A stretch of DNA of 64,000 nucleotides from Flavobacterium hydrocarbonoxydans. Lineage in GTDB: Bacteria; Bacteroidota; Bacteroidia; Flavobacteriales; Flavobacteriaceae. The notes under the pieces were generated by a model, which searched no databases, was not told where the DNA came from, and was given only the letters and a program-made list of their open reading frames with translations. Each line of letters opens with the position of its first letter. Within the stretch, counting starts at the first letter, position 1. The position numbers and the translations under genes were made by a program. The stretch spans positions 186,001 to 250,000 of the forward strand of contig NZ_WSTB01000006.1 of assembly GCF_009789235.1 (NCBI RefSeq), written 5' to 3'. Shown piece by piece: positions 15,213-24,688 of the stretch.

Positions 15213-17201
15213 ATGAATAATCCACAACATCCTATACCACACAACGAACCAGAACGTCTGGCAGCATTAAAACGCTATAACATTCTTGACTCCTTACCCA
15301 ACCATGCTTTTGATGATGCCACAAAACTTGTGGCGTATATATGTGGCGTACCCATTGCCCATATTTCATTCATAGACGAAAGCAGACAGTGGTTTAAATC
15401 GGAAATTGGGATAGGTGTAACTGAGGTGCCGAGAGAAATCAGTTTCTGTCAATACACTATCATGGAATCAGAAATGGTTGAAATCCCGGACACCCATACA
15501 AACGAAAGATTCAAAGACGACCCAAACGTTATAGATGGTTTTAAAATCAGGTTCTATGCCGGAATTCCGCTTACAACCCCGGATGGTTATAACATCGGAA
15601 CCATTTGTGCTATAGACCATGTTTCTAAAGAACTAAATGATAACCAGCGCAATGCGCTTTCGATTATTGCGAAACACGTTATCAATCAATTGGAATTAGG
15701 AACTAAAAATATTGACCTTAATACTCAGAAAAAAATAGCCCAACGTGCAGTACACGCAAAAGATAATTTTTTAGCCAATATGAGTCATGAAATCAGGACT
15801 CCGTTAAATGCCATTATTGGTTTTACGGATCTGCTGGCCCAGACAAAGCTGGATACTGTACAGCGCGATTATATTGAAAGTGTACAAATTGCAGGAGAAA
15901 ATCTGCTGCTGATTATTAATGATATTCTGGATCTTTCTAAAATAGAATCCGGTAATTTAAAGATTGACGAACAGCCCTTCCATTTAAAAAAGACATTGAA
16001 ACATGTTTATAATTTATTAAAGGTAAAAGTTCCGAAAGACATTGAATTTAATCTTTTTCTGGATGCCGAAATGCCTGAAGTTGTTATTGGCGATCAGGGA
16101 AGACTCAACCAGATACTCGTGAATCTTACGGGTAATGCGCTGAAGTTTACCGAAGAAGGTGAAGTTACTATTTCAGTAAAAAAACTGGAAGAAACTGAGG
16201 ATCGTTACGCCCTTAGATTCTCTGTTAAAGATACCGGGATAGGCATACCGGAAAACAAGCTTAAAACTATTTTTGAACGTTTTACCCAGGCAGAAGAAAG
16301 CACTACCCGAAGATTTGGAGGTACTGGGCTTGGCCTTAACATTGTTAAACAACTTGTTGAACTTCAGGATTCTAAAATTCAGGTAAAAAGTAAGCCCGAT
16401 CGCGGTTCTGAGTTTTTCTTTGTACTTACTTATAAAAAAGCAAATCAGGCGGAATTGGTCGCTGAGCCTTTGTCAGGAGAACATCTTCATAAACTTAAAA
16501 TACTTCTTTGTGAAGACAATGTGTTGAATCAGAAACTCATCAAAAGTGTTATCGACAACTTTGGTTTTGAATTAGACATTGCAGATAATGGTGAAGCCGG
16601 GATCGCTCTTCTGTCAAAAAACGAATACGACCTTATCTTAATGGATCTTCAGATGCCTGTTAAAGATGGGTATCAGACTACGGAATATATTAGGAATGAA
16701 ATGCAGTTAACTATACCCATTATAGCCATGACAGCACACTCGCTTGTGGGAGAACAGGAACGCTGTTATGCTGTAGGAATGGATGCTTATGTACCCAAAC
16801 CTTTTAAGCAGGTTGTACTATTAGATGCTATAAAGACCGTAATGAACAAAGACAGTATGCCAGTACAGAAGCGATTGGTAGATTTGTCTTTTTTAGAGGA
16901 GATGTCATGTGGTAATCTGAATTTTAAGCAGGAAATGATTGATCTTTTTATAGAGAAGATTCAGATGGAAGTGACACAGCTGGAAGAAGCTTTTCATAAC
17001 AATGATTATGACAGAGTCGAAAAACTGTCACATAATATGAAATCCAGTTTCGACATGTTCCTGCTGGAAGATCTTACGGGCTGTTTATCCTTTATTGAGA
17101 AAGAAGCAAAACTTAGACAATTTACTACTGAAACAGCTGAGCAGCTGAGTCTATTACGTTCCGAAATTACTGAAGTAGTTAAAATTTTAAAGGAGCTATG
17201 A
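15213..17201 (+). CDS. Hybrid sensor histidine kinase (GAF-HisKA-HATPase-REC-Hpt)
   Basis: A 662-residue cytosolic phosphorelay protein with no membrane segment. Domains in order: GAF, about residues 20-165 (the FSQYTI/IPDTHTNERFKDDPNV type seen in GAF kinases); HisKA with phospho-acceptor H192 in NMSHEIRTPLNA; HATPase with the N-box NLTGNALKF, DTGIGIP and GGTGLGLNI; receiver domain about 425-545 with D478 in LMDLQMP and the conserved Lys of PKPF; and an Hpt domain with H607 in EKLSHNMKSS. It thus holds a full four-step relay that would end at a separate receiver protein. The gene at 17277, a stand-alone receiver 75 bases downstream, is the obvious target. The signal bound by the GAF domain is unknown. 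Confidence 0.95.
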   Translation: MNNPQHPIPHNEPERLAALKRYNILDSLPNHAFDDATKLVAYICGVPIAHISFIDESRQWFKSEIGIGVTEVPREISFCQYTIMESEMVEIPDTHTNERFKDDPNVIDGFKIRFYAGIPLTTPDGYNIGTICAIDHVSKELNDNQRNALSIIAKHVINQLELGTKNIDLNTQKKIAQRAVHAKDNFLANMSHEIRTPLNAIIGFTDLLAQTKLDTVQRDYIESVQIAGENLLLIINDILDLSKIESGNLKIDEQPFHLKKTLKHVYNLLKVKVPKDIEFNLFLDAEMPEVVIGDQGRLNQILVNLTGNALKFTEEGEVTISVKKLEETEDRYALRFSVKDTGIGIPENKLKTIFERFTQAEESTTRRFGGTGLGLNIVKQLVELQDSKIQVKSKPDRGSEFFFVLTYKKANQAELVAEPLSGEHLHKLKILLCEDNVLNQKLIKSVIDNFGFELDIADNGEAGIALLSKNEYDLILMDLQMPVKDGYQTTEYIRNEMQLTIPIIAMTAHSLVGEQERCYAVGMDAYVPKPFKQVVLLDAIKTVMNKDSMPVQKRLVDLSFLEEMSCGNLNFKQEMIDLFIEKIQMEVTQLEEAFHNNDYDRVEKLSHNMKSSFDMFLLEDLTGCLSFIEKEAKLRQFTTETAEQLSLLRSEITEVVKILKEL

Positions 17202-17276
17202 TAAAAGAGAAGTATGTATTAACTTTACATTACCTGATACCACATTAAGTTTTCTCAACGATAAACATTTGATCCT

Positions 17277-17642
17277 ATGAAAATAGTTTTAGCTGAAGAT
17301 AATGAAATCCTACGCAAATCATTATCCTTTTTCTTAGCGTCTAAAGGATTTACCGTTGACCAGTTTTCTGATGGAAAGGAAGCATTAAATGCTATTGAAG
17401 CAAATAGTTATGATCTGATCCTGACTGATATAAATATGCCCGGTATAAGCGGAATGGAAATTACGCAATACGTAAGACAAAGCATTGGTTCTGACATCCC
17501 GATAATTATATTTACTTCATCAGGTGTAGAACAGACTGAGCTGGATTCTTTTGATATAGGTGCAAACGAGTTTATTGCAAAACCTGTCAGTCCTGCTGTT
17601 CTTTTAGTGAGAATTAATAAATTACTAAACAAACGTGCCTAA
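17277..17642 (+). CDS. Single-domain response regulator (CheY-like)
   Basis: A 121-residue receiver domain only, without an output domain. The acidic pocket (E7-D8), phospho-acceptor D51 in LILTDINMP, Thr80 region (FTSSG) and Lys102 (AKP) are all present. It is likely to receive phosphate from the Hpt domain of the kinase encoded just upstream and to act by protein contact, perhaps on the glycosyltransferase or HEAT protein of this operon. The stop codon overlaps the next ATG by one base (TAATG at 17640-17644), so it is translationally coupled to the outer-membrane protein gene, which supports a direct functional link. Confidence 0.93.
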   Translation: MKIVLAEDNEILRKSLSFFLASKGFTVDQFSDGKEALNAIEANSYDLILTDINMPGISGMEITQYVRQSIGSDIPIIIFTSSGVEQTELDSFDIGANEFIAKPVSPAVLLVRINKLLNKRA

Positions 17643-18856
17643 TGAAGTTTTTATATTATTCTTTTTTTCTACTGTTTATCTCCTTTACCGCACTGGCACA
17701 GGAAATTAATATAGACGCCGTTGTTGCTGAAGCGCAACTTGAAGTTAAAAACAATAACTTCGATAAGGCACTTGCACTGATTGAGCCTTTGTCTGCAAAA
17801 TTTCCTGAAAATGAGGATCTGAAAATTTATACTGGCAGAATTTACAGCTGGAAAAAAGAATACAATACTTCTATAAAAATACTATCGCCTATGGCGGACA
17901 GGACAGTTCCTAACCCAGACGCTTTACTGGCCATTATTAACAGTTACTTTTGGTCAGAACAGTTTGAAAAAACTATTTATTATTGCGACAAGTACCTGGC
18001 AATTGACCCTAATTCTACTGATGTACTGACTATTAAAGTAAAGTGTCTTGAAAAGCTGAATCGCGATGAAGAAGCATTAGCCATTATAGAAAAAGAATCC
18101 CTGACAACGAACAGCACGCAGGCATTTAAAGGCATAAGTACACTTATAGGCCGTAAGACAAAAAATGCAATAGCAGTTTCCTATCTCAACGTATCTACAT
18201 CAAATCCGGGGCAATCACCACTGCACTATGGCTATGTCGAATATTCGCATAAGTTCAGCAAATCAGCAATTGTAGGCCGTGCCAATGTTGGGCATGTAAA
18301 TAATGACACCCAAATGTTGTTTGAAACCGATTATTATCAGACCTTTTCAAAAAAAAATTATTTATACGTAAATGCAGGCCTTTCAACCGGAGAAACAGTC
18401 TTTCCCGTTGCTAAAGCCGGCATCGAATATTATTTTATTCCACATAAAAATTTTGATTATGCCCTTGGACTTCGCTTTATGCACTTTGAAACAGAAAATG
18501 TCACATTGCTTACAGGACAACTGGCTTATCATACAGGAGTTTATACACTTGCTTACAGACCTTACTACGATACGGCAAACGAATTATTCTCGCATGTTGT
18601 AAGTGTAGAGAACAGAAATGAGGAAAAAGAAAGCATCTTAAGAGTAGAACTCCAATACGGAAATGTACCCTACCTCTATCTTTACAACAACTTTATTGAG
18701 CCCCTAAAAGCATACAGAGCCGGGATACAATATCAGTATCGTTTGGGAAATTCTTTTTTTGTACGGCCTGTTTTTCTCTATGAGTATGAAGAATATTTAC
18801 CGGAAGAGTACAGACACCGGTTTAATGCGCAGCTAATTATCACTAAACGTTTTTAG
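17642..18856 (+). CDS. TPR plus YaiO-type outer-membrane beta-barrel protein
   Basis: A 404-residue exported protein; signal peptide 1-19 (ending ALAQ). Residues about 25-165 are TPR repeats (FDKALALIEPLSAKFPENEDL, FEKTIYYCDKYLAIDPNSTDV). Residues about 175-404 alternate polar and hydrophobic positions as in an outer-membrane barrel and end in a terminal Phe (ITKRF). The architecture is that of YaiO-family porins and, more distantly, PgaA/BcsC, where a TPR part guides a polysaccharide to the barrel. With the processive glycosyltransferase two genes downstream, export of an exopolysaccharide is the best inference. It overlaps the receiver gene by one base and ends 1 base before the HEAT gene. 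Confidence 0.82.
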   Translation: MKFLYYSFFLLFISFTALAQEINIDAVVAEAQLEVKNNNFDKALALIEPLSAKFPENEDLKIYTGRIYSWKKEYNTSIKILSPMADRTVPNPDALLAIINSYFWSEQFEKTIYYCDKYLAIDPNSTDVLTIKVKCLEKLNRDEEALAIIEKESLTTNSTQAFKGISTLIGRKTKNAIAVSYLNVSTSNPGQSPLHYGYVEYSHKFSKSAIVGRANVGHVNNDTQMLFETDYYQTFSKKNYLYVNAGLSTGETVFPVAKAGIEYYFIPHKNFDYALGLRFMHFETENVTLLTGQLAYHTGVYTLAYRPYYDTANELFSHVVSVENRNEEKESILRVELQYGNVPYLYLYNNFIEPLKAYRAGIQYQYRLGNSFFVRPVFLYEYEEYLPEEYRHRFNAQLIITKRF

Positions 18857-18857
18857 T

Positions 18858-19679
18858 ATGATAAACTTTCGGGAACTTTACAAGAACAGTACATGGGTAG
18901 AACCTTTTCTAATCCTGACGATAAGCCTGTTTGTCACCGCCTCTTTTATTTTGTATGTAATGATTATCAGAAGCCGTAACAGAAATATAAGAAAAGAAAG
19001 ACTCCGGATTGAATACAGTTCTCTTATCGAAAAATTAATATTCTCCATTATTTTTGATGATACTCCTTTTTCAGTTATTAAAGAAGACAAAGGTTATATA
19101 AAGTATGCTAACAATCCTTTCTTCAGAGAAGTTATAACAGAAACTATTATGAATCTTCATAAAAACTATGAAGGCGTTTATGCACAAAAACTGGAAAAAT
19201 TTTATACAGAGTCCGGGCTGATAAAAGATTCTTTTAAAAAACTCAGAAACCCTAAATGGGAGGTAAAGTGTAAAGGAATTACAGAGCTTGCAGAAATTAA
19301 TGCTACAAAAGCTTTTGACACCATCTTAACTATTTCTAAAGGACGGAATAAAACTTTGAAAATTACTGCTCTAAATGCCTGTATCAAACTAAGAGGAACA
19401 AAAGGAATCGTACACCTTACCGAACATCATTACCCTATTGACGACTGGACTCAGATAAACATTATTAACGCTTTTAAAAAACACGACATAGGCGATACTA
19501 AAGGAATTGAACTGTTACTGGAATCACAAAACTCTACTGTTGTAACACTTGGCCTGAAACTTATTAAGGAACTTAATCTTACACAAAAAATTCCTTATGT
19601 AACACAATTGGCTGCCAGAACAACAAATTCTCAACTCAAATACAAAGCGCAAGATGTATTGCAAACATTAACCGTTTAA
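18858..19679 (+). CDS. Membrane-anchored HEAT-repeat protein
   Basis: A 273-residue protein with one membrane segment at residues about 15-37 and a basic stretch after it (RSRNRNIRKERLR), so the C-terminal part is probably cytoplasmic. The region 125-265 is made of helical HEAT-like repeats (WEVKCKGITELAEI, LKITALNACIKLRG, STVVTLGLKLIKEL). It lies between the barrel and glycosyltransferase genes with gaps of 1 and 12 bases, so it is certainly part of the operon. It may hold the synthase at the membrane or sense the phosphorylated receiver protein. The name gives its shape, not a proven function. Confidence 0.75.
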   Translation: MINFRELYKNSTWVEPFLILTISLFVTASFILYVMIIRSRNRNIRKERLRIEYSSLIEKLIFSIIFDDTPFSVIKEDKGYIKYANNPFFREVITETIMNLHKNYEGVYAQKLEKFYTESGLIKDSFKKLRNPKWEVKCKGITELAEINATKAFDTILTISKGRNKTLKITALNACIKLRGTKGIVHLTEHHYPIDDWTQINIINAFKKHDIGDTKGIELLLESQNSTVVTLGLKLIKELNLTQKIPYVTQLAARTTNSQLKYKAQDVLQTLTV

Positions 19680-19691
19680 TCCTAGAAGCTA

Positions 19692-21131
19692 ATGATTTTT
19701 TATAATACAGAACTAACCTTGTTTTTTGAGATATACCTAATCCTTATACTTGCTTATGCAATACTGATTATGTCTTCGTATCTTATATTAGCGTATCTCT
19801 CTACAAAAGAACTAAAGGAATATCTTAAAAAAAATAGTTTTGTAGATTATGAGGTACTTCTTACCAGTGAATTTGCACCTAAACTTTCACTTATAGCTCC
19901 AGCCTACAATGAAAGTTTTACTATTCAGGAAAATGTAAAATCATTACTTTCTTTAAATTATAATAACTATCAGGTAATTGTTGTGAATGACGGCAGCAAA
20001 GACAATTCGATGGAAATCCTCATCAAAACCTATGACCTGATACTGACGGAACTTGACTTTCATTCAAAAATTGAAACCAAAAAAATCAGAGGTATTTATA
20101 CTTCAAAAAATGCCGCTTTTAAAAAACTAATCGTAGTCGACAAGGAAAATGGAGGCAAAGCCGATGCTCTGAATGCCGGACTTAATATCGCACAAAATCC
20201 GTATGTAGTATGTATTGACGTCGATTGTATTCTTGATAAAGACTCGCTGCTGAAACTTGCGAAACCGTTCCTTGAATCTTACGGAAAACGTATTATTGCT
20301 ACCGGTGGTGTAGTCAGAATAGCCAATCAATGTGTGATTAAAAACGGCCGTCTGGTCGATGTAAATATTCCGGATGTTATGCTCTCCAGAATACAGGTTC
20401 TGGAATATCTGAGAGCTTTTCTTTTAGGAAGAATGGCTTGGGGAAGACTCGATGGACTCTTGCTTATTAGTGGTGCTTTTGGTGCTTTTGACAAAGAAAT
20501 TGCCCTGCTTGCAGGTGGTTATAATACCAAAACAGTAGGCGAAGATATGGAGCTGGTAGTAAGAATGCGCCGTTATATGCTGGAAAACAAAATTCCTTAC
20601 ACGGTGAGTTATATCCCTGACCCGCTTTGCTGGACAGAAGCACCGGAAGATTTCAAAATATTCAAAAAACAACGCAGCCGCTGGATGAGAGGAACAATAG
20701 AAACACTTAGCATTCATAAAAAAATGTTTCTTAACCCAAAATACAACCGACTTGGCTTACTTAGCATACCGTATTGGACCTTTTTTGAATTACTGGCACC
20801 CGGAATCGAGTTTACTGGCCTTGTAATTACAGCATTGTTTATTATATTTGGTTTACTTAAATGGCATTTCTTCCTTTTACTTTTATTATTTGTTTATTCG
20901 TTTGCTATTTTTTTCTCTGTTATCGCATTGTACAGCGAAGAACGTACCTATCATAAGTATCCTAAGCAAGCTGATTTCTTTAAACTGTTGCTGGCAGCTT
21001 TTATAGAACCTTTTTATTTTCATCCTTTAGCGGTTTATGCAGCCTTGATTGGCTATAAAGAAAAAATAATGGGAACCAAAGGCTGGGGCGAAATGACCAG
21101 AAAAGGCTTTACCAAAAAAGAAGAATCCTAA
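19692..21131 (+). CDS. Processive family 2 glycosyltransferase (PgaC/YaiP-like)
   Basis: A 479-residue inner-membrane synthase. Catalytic residues of processive GT2 enzymes are complete: D100 (VVNDGSKDN), D176-V-D178, E284-D285 (TVGEDMEL) and the QRSRW motif (residues 327-331). A first membrane segment lies at 7-37, and a cluster of further segments at about 345-470. This is the layout of poly-GlcNAc synthase PgaC and hyaluronan/cellulose synthases, so it likely polymerises and extrudes a polysaccharide. No PilZ domain is present. It is the last gene of the receiver-barrel-HEAT-synthase operon. The sugar product cannot be told from the sequence. Confidence 0.88.
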   Translation: MIFYNTELTLFFEIYLILILAYAILIMSSYLILAYLSTKELKEYLKKNSFVDYEVLLTSEFAPKLSLIAPAYNESFTIQENVKSLLSLNYNNYQVIVVNDGSKDNSMEILIKTYDLILTELDFHSKIETKKIRGIYTSKNAAFKKLIVVDKENGGKADALNAGLNIAQNPYVVCIDVDCILDKDSLLKLAKPFLESYGKRIIATGGVVRIANQCVIKNGRLVDVNIPDVMLSRIQVLEYLRAFLLGRMAWGRLDGLLLISGAFGAFDKEIALLAGGYNTKTVGEDMELVVRMRRYMLENKIPYTVSYIPDPLCWTEAPEDFKIFKKQRSRWMRGTIETLSIHKKMFLNPKYNRLGLLSIPYWTFFELLAPGIEFTGLVITALFIIFGLLKWHFFLLLLLFVYSFAIFFSVIALYSEERTYHKYPKQADFFKLLLAAFIEPFYFHPLAVYAALIGYKEKIMGTKGWGEMTRKGFTKKEES

Positions 21132-21254
21132 TTATTTCCAATTCTTTTTTGAAATGGATTACGAAACAGGACTTCTTTAAAATAAAAAAAACTGACAAAA
21201 TAGGTATAACTAAAACACTTTAAGTAAAATATACCTAAAACTAACTACAAAAAA

Positions 21255-21286
21255 AAGACTGCTTAAATAAACAGTCTTCTATTTTT
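21255..21286 (+). terminator. Terminator of the glycosyltransferase operon
   Basis: AAGACTG (21255-21261) pairs with CAGTCTT (21272-21278), followed by CTATTTTT. In the minus direction the A-run becomes a T-run, so it also ends the 21303-21608 gene. Confidence 0.65.
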
Positions 21287-21302
21287 ATAACCTTACAAAA
21301 GC

Positions 21303-21608
21303 TTACGCCATAAATAACGCGTACTTATTATAGTTGTACAAAACCTGATCATAAGGCACTAATTTTGGAGCTACTTTTTCTGAAGAAGCATCAAATTTGA
21401 TTCCGTTATGTTTTCGGAATAAGTAAATTTCTTTTAGGCAATTCGACAGACTTTGATGAATTAATGTTGTAAATATGGGTAATGGTTTATCGCCCACCAA
21501 TAAATCAATCTGGTAGTTTGAACTACTTTTTGAAAGGTTGTTACCAATGATTCTTATCGTAAATGTTGTGGATTTGCCATACTGCTCACCCTGATACTGT
21601 ACTACCAT
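21303..21608 (-). CDS. Hypothetical small cytosolic protein
   Basis: A 101-residue protein without signal or membrane segment. It starts MVVQYQGEQYGKSTTFTIRIIG and has a beta-rich N-terminal half and a helical middle (HQSLSNCLKEIYLFRK). I do not recognise the family. It stands alone between two bidirectional terminators, convergent with the polysaccharide operon. The start at 21608 is the only ATG in frame near the 5' end, and the gap of about 250 bases upstream can hold a promoter. Confidence 0.6.
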   Translation of the reverse strand: MVVQYQGEQYGKSTTFTIRIIGNNLSKSSSNYQIDLLVGDKPLPIFTTLIHQSLSNCLKEIYLFRKHNGIKFDASSEKVAPKLVPYDQVLYNYNKYALFMA

Positions 21609-21766
21609 AATTTTATTTTTAAATGTGATATTATTACTTCTAGCCTCTCAAATTATGTTCTTCCTAAATTTGAGTAATTAAAGTTATGAAAAAAAAGCAA
21701 ACTTATAAAAAATAGACACTAAATAAAATGTTATTTTTTGAATTCTTTTCCTTTTTTAAAAACACA

Positions 21767-21797
21767 AAAAAACCGTAACGAATTACGGTTTTTCAAC
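21767..21797. terminator. Bidirectional terminator
   Basis: AAAAAACCGTAA pairs perfectly with TTACGGTTTTTC across a short loop (CGAA). It lies downstream of the leucine-rich repeat gene on the minus strand. Confidence 0.8.
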
Positions 21798-21859
21798 AAT
21801 TAACTAAATATATTTAATCAACTTTAATCAACGATAGTAAAATTCATTCATAAGCACGA

Positions 21860-22717
21860 TTAATTTTGGGTTACAATAGTAGTTTCTTTTTCAGTATTCA
21901 CATCTAATAAAAAAGGATTTCCGTTTTCATCAAACATAGTCAGATTCAAAGAATCCAATAGTGCCAGATTTTTAGATACCGCTCCTTTAAATTTATTATA
22001 AGAAAGATTCATTTCAGATAAATTATGCAATTTTTCTATTCCATCCGGAATTTCTCCTTCAAAACCATTATCAAACAAACTTAGGTTTTCCAGATCGCTA
22101 AAATTGCTAATCTCGTTGCTTAAATTTCCTGACAAATGGTTGCCATTTAAAAGCAATACTCTTAAAGAAATCATTTCATACAATGAATCAGGTAATGTAC
22201 CATCTATTTGGTTATCAAATAATGAAAGTGTTTCCAGATTACTCAGCCTGCCAATTTCCGAAGGCAGTTCACCTGAAATTTGGTTCTGAAACAATTCAAG
22301 ATCTTTAAGTTTAGGCAAATCGCAGATAGCAGTAGGCAGTGCTCCTGAAATTTTATTCAAAGAAATGTCCAAAACCTGAAGTTCTTTAAGTTTAATAATT
22401 GCTTCGGATATTGGTCCGTGAAGATCATTTTTGTGCAAATCAATCGATACGAGATGCACTAAATCAAAAAACTCTTTGGGCAATTCACCACTTAAATTAT
22501 TATTAGCCAAATTAATAGAAATTACATTTCCATTTTCGGCAATTACGCCATGCCAGGTAGATACGGGTAACGCTAAGTCCCATTTTATCTTCCATTGCGA
22601 CCCATTGGTGGCATGATACAATTTAATAAGCACGTCTTTCTCTTTGTCTGATATAATATCAGCAAAAGTGGACAAAGACGAAACAAGGGTCAAAAAAAAG
22701 GTTATTACACTTTTCAT
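21860..22717 (-). CDS. Secreted leucine-rich repeat protein (plant-type LRR)
   Basis: A 285-residue exported protein; signal peptide about 1-19 (ending TFA). Residues about 35-255 are leucine-rich repeats of the plant-specific type, period about 23-24: LxxLxxLxLxxNxLxGxIP or variants (e.g. LVSIDLHKNDLHGPISEAI, LKDLELFQNQISGELPSEI, LSEMNLSYNKFKGAVS). An LRR N-terminal cap-like segment (NGSQWKIKWDL) precedes them. There is no type IX sorting domain at the C-terminus, so the protein is probably periplasmic or released by another route. LRR proteins of this type bind proteins or sugars; the partner is unknown. Confidence 0.85.
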   Translation of the reverse strand: MKSVITFFLTLVSSLSTFADIISDKEKDVLIKLYHATNGSQWKIKWDLALPVSTWHGVIAENGNVISINLANNNLSGELPKEFFDLVHLVSIDLHKNDLHGPISEAIIKLKELQVLDISLNKISGALPTAICDLPKLKDLELFQNQISGELPSEIGRLSNLETLSLFDNQIDGTLPDSLYEMISLRVLLLNGNHLSGNLSNEISNFSDLENLSLFDNGFEGEIPDGIEKLHNLSEMNLSYNKFKGAVSKNLALLDSLNLTMFDENGNPFLLDVNTEKETTIVTQN

Positions 22718-22861
22718 ATGATTTGGGGGGTTTGTTACGTTTTCTAAATTTATGCAAATTTATAGATATAAAGCACATAATGTCGATAAAGTGTTAATAA
22801 AATTATAAAATGTACTACTTAACCTATATACGTAAAAAATTAGAAATTGGTTTTTTTTGAT

Positions 22862-22869
22862 TAAATTTG
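22862..22869 (+). promoter_or_regulatory. Candidate -7 box of the DUF1761 gene
   Basis: TAAATTTG fits TAnnTTTG and lies 28 bases before the ATG at 22898. A TTG at 22847-22849 is too close to act as an ideal -33 element. Confidence 0.4.
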
Positions 22870-22897
22870 GCTTAACTAATTATAAAAACCTGATTTT

Positions 22898-23386
22898 ATG
22901 GAAATTAACTTTATTGCATTATTTGTTGCCGCAATTGCAACATTGGTAGTAGGATTTGTTTGGTACCATCCAAAAGTGTTTGGAACCATCTGGATGAGAG
23001 AAAACAATCTAACACAGGAAGAACTTCAAAAAGGTAATATGCTCAAAATATTTGGCTTAACCTATGTTTTTTCGCTTATGATTACGATGACGCTCATGTC
23101 GCTGACTATTCATCAATCGGGAGCGGTTGGTATGGTAGGCGGACCTCCTATGCTGGAAAGCGCTAAACCGTCTTTTGCCGCTTTTATGGCAGATTACGGA
23201 ACAGCCTATCGCACCTTTAAACACGGATCACTTCACGGATTTATATCGGGTTTGTTTTTTGCTTTTCCGATAATTGGTGTTAACGGTTTATTCGAGAGAA
23301 AATCCTGGAAATACATTCTGATTCATGCTGGTTTCTGGACCGTATGCCTGACGATAATGGGCGGAATCATCTGCGCATTCGCTTAA
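22898..23386 (+). CDS. DUF1761 family membrane protein
   Basis: A 162-residue inner-membrane protein with four predicted membrane segments (about 5-22, 50-68, 105-125, 138-160). Features of DUF1761 are visible: the N-terminal VGFVWYHPKVFGTIWM and the HGSLHGFISG loop. Family members are small, widespread and without assigned function. The gene is monocistronic with its own -7 box and a strong terminator (23399-23432). Confidence 0.88.
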   Translation: MEINFIALFVAAIATLVVGFVWYHPKVFGTIWMRENNLTQEELQKGNMLKIFGLTYVFSLMITMTLMSLTIHQSGAVGMVGGPPMLESAKPSFAAFMADYGTAYRTFKHGSLHGFISGLFFAFPIIGVNGLFERKSWKYILIHAGFWTVCLTIMGGIICAFA

Positions 23387-23398
23387 ATATAAAAATAC

Positions 23399-23434
23399 AA
23401 CCCGTTTAGGACTCACACTTAAACGGGTTTTTCT
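23399..23434 (+). terminator. Terminator after the DUF1761 gene
   Basis: AACCCGTTTA pairs with TAAACGGGTT (about 23420-23429) and TTTC follows. Confidence 0.8.
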
Positions 23435-23461
23435 TAATAATAACTTAAATGAAATGAGTTA

Positions 23462-24649
23462 TTGCAAATATTATCTAATTTTGAAGAAATTAGCGTACAC
23501 CTCTTGAATACAACTTATTCTTTCGAAATATATAACAGCGCATCCTTACTGCCTTTAGAATGGAATTCGCTGGCCATTGAAAATATTTTTCTGACTCGGG
23601 AATACCTCGAAGTACTGGAAAAATCATCTCCAGTAAATATGATTTGTCATTTTATCGGAATTTATGAAGAAGCAAAACTGGTTGGAATTGCCTTAACTCA
23701 ATTTTTATTTGCAGAAAAACTGGAATCTTTTGGAGAACGTGATAAGTGCTTAAAAACATCCGTTCGGAATTTTGCTTTTAAAAATTTTGCTTCGCACGTA
23801 TTATTCGTTGGCAACAATATGCTTACGGGACAAAATGCTTTTGCTTTTGATAAAAGCATAAAAGATTTCAACGCCATTAAAACACTTCAAAGAGCAATCA
23901 ATCAGCTTAAAAAAGAGTTGAAAGCAAATGGAAAAAAAGTTCATATAACAAGCATTAAAGACTTTACAGAAACCGAAATCAAGCCTTTGCAAGCTGAATT
24001 TAAAAACAATTATACGTTTTCGACTCAGCCCAATATGGTTTTTGATATTGATAAAAACTGGAAAACAGAACAAGATTATATTGATGCGTTGTCAAAAAAA
24101 TACCGTGATCAATACAAAAGGGCAAGAAAAAAATCTGAAGGAATCGAAAAACAAAAAATGTCTTTGGCAGATATTAAAAAATACGAAGACGTTATTTACG
24201 ATTTGTATTTTCATGTGGCCAAAAATGCGCCTTTCAATACTTTTTTCTTGGCACGAAATCACTTTAGCTTTTTTAAAGAAATCATGAAAGATAATTTTCT
24301 TTTTTATGGTTATTTTTTAGATGGCCAATTAATAGGTTTCAACACGCTTATCAAAAACGGAAATGTCATGGACACTTATTTTCTAGGCTATGACGAAAGT
24401 ATCCAGCGTGAAAAAATGCTGTATTTGAATATGCTTTATGATATGATTGCCTACTCGATTAAAAAAGGTTTTTCGACGATTGTTTTTGCCAGAACGGCTC
24501 TGGAAATCAAAAGTTCTGTTGGTGCTAAGCCCATAAAAATGTATGGCTTAATTACACACAGTAATGCTTTGATCAATCATAACATTGGTCGTTTTTTTAA
24601 TTATCTGGAACCCAAAACGGAATGGCAGGAACGTAATCCTTTTAAATAA
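23462..24649 (+). CDS. FemAB/GNAT-like acyltransferase protein
   Basis: A 395-residue cytosolic protein with two GNAT-like halves. The C-terminal half (about 200-370) has the FemAB/BioF2-like pattern: SKKYRDQYKRARKK, a helix facing the substrate, FFKEIMKDNFLFYGYFLDGQLIGFNTLI and DTYFLGYDES. Such proteins transfer amino acids or acyl groups in envelope or secondary metabolism; the substrate is unknown. The start is uncertain: no in-frame ATG exists before residue 59, so initiation at TTG 23462 or TTG 23504 is likely. An out-of-frame ATG at 23454 does not help. Confidence 0.65.
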   Translation: MQILSNFEEISVHLLNTTYSFEIYNSASLLPLEWNSLAIENIFLTREYLEVLEKSSPVNMICHFIGIYEEAKLVGIALTQFLFAEKLESFGERDKCLKTSVRNFAFKNFASHVLFVGNNMLTGQNAFAFDKSIKDFNAIKTLQRAINQLKKELKANGKKVHITSIKDFTETEIKPLQAEFKNNYTFSTQPNMVFDIDKNWKTEQDYIDALSKKYRDQYKRARKKSEGIEKQKMSLADIKKYEDVIYDLYFHVAKNAPFNTFFLARNHFSFFKEIMKDNFLFYGYFLDGQLIGFNTLIKNGNVMDTYFLGYDESIQREKMLYLNMLYDMIAYSIKKGFSTIVFARTALEIKSSVGAKPIKMYGLITHSNALINHNIGRFFNYLEPKTEWQERNPFK

Positions 24650-24688
24650 TTGATAAACTAGAGTTCCTTATAATCATTTAAGACAAAC

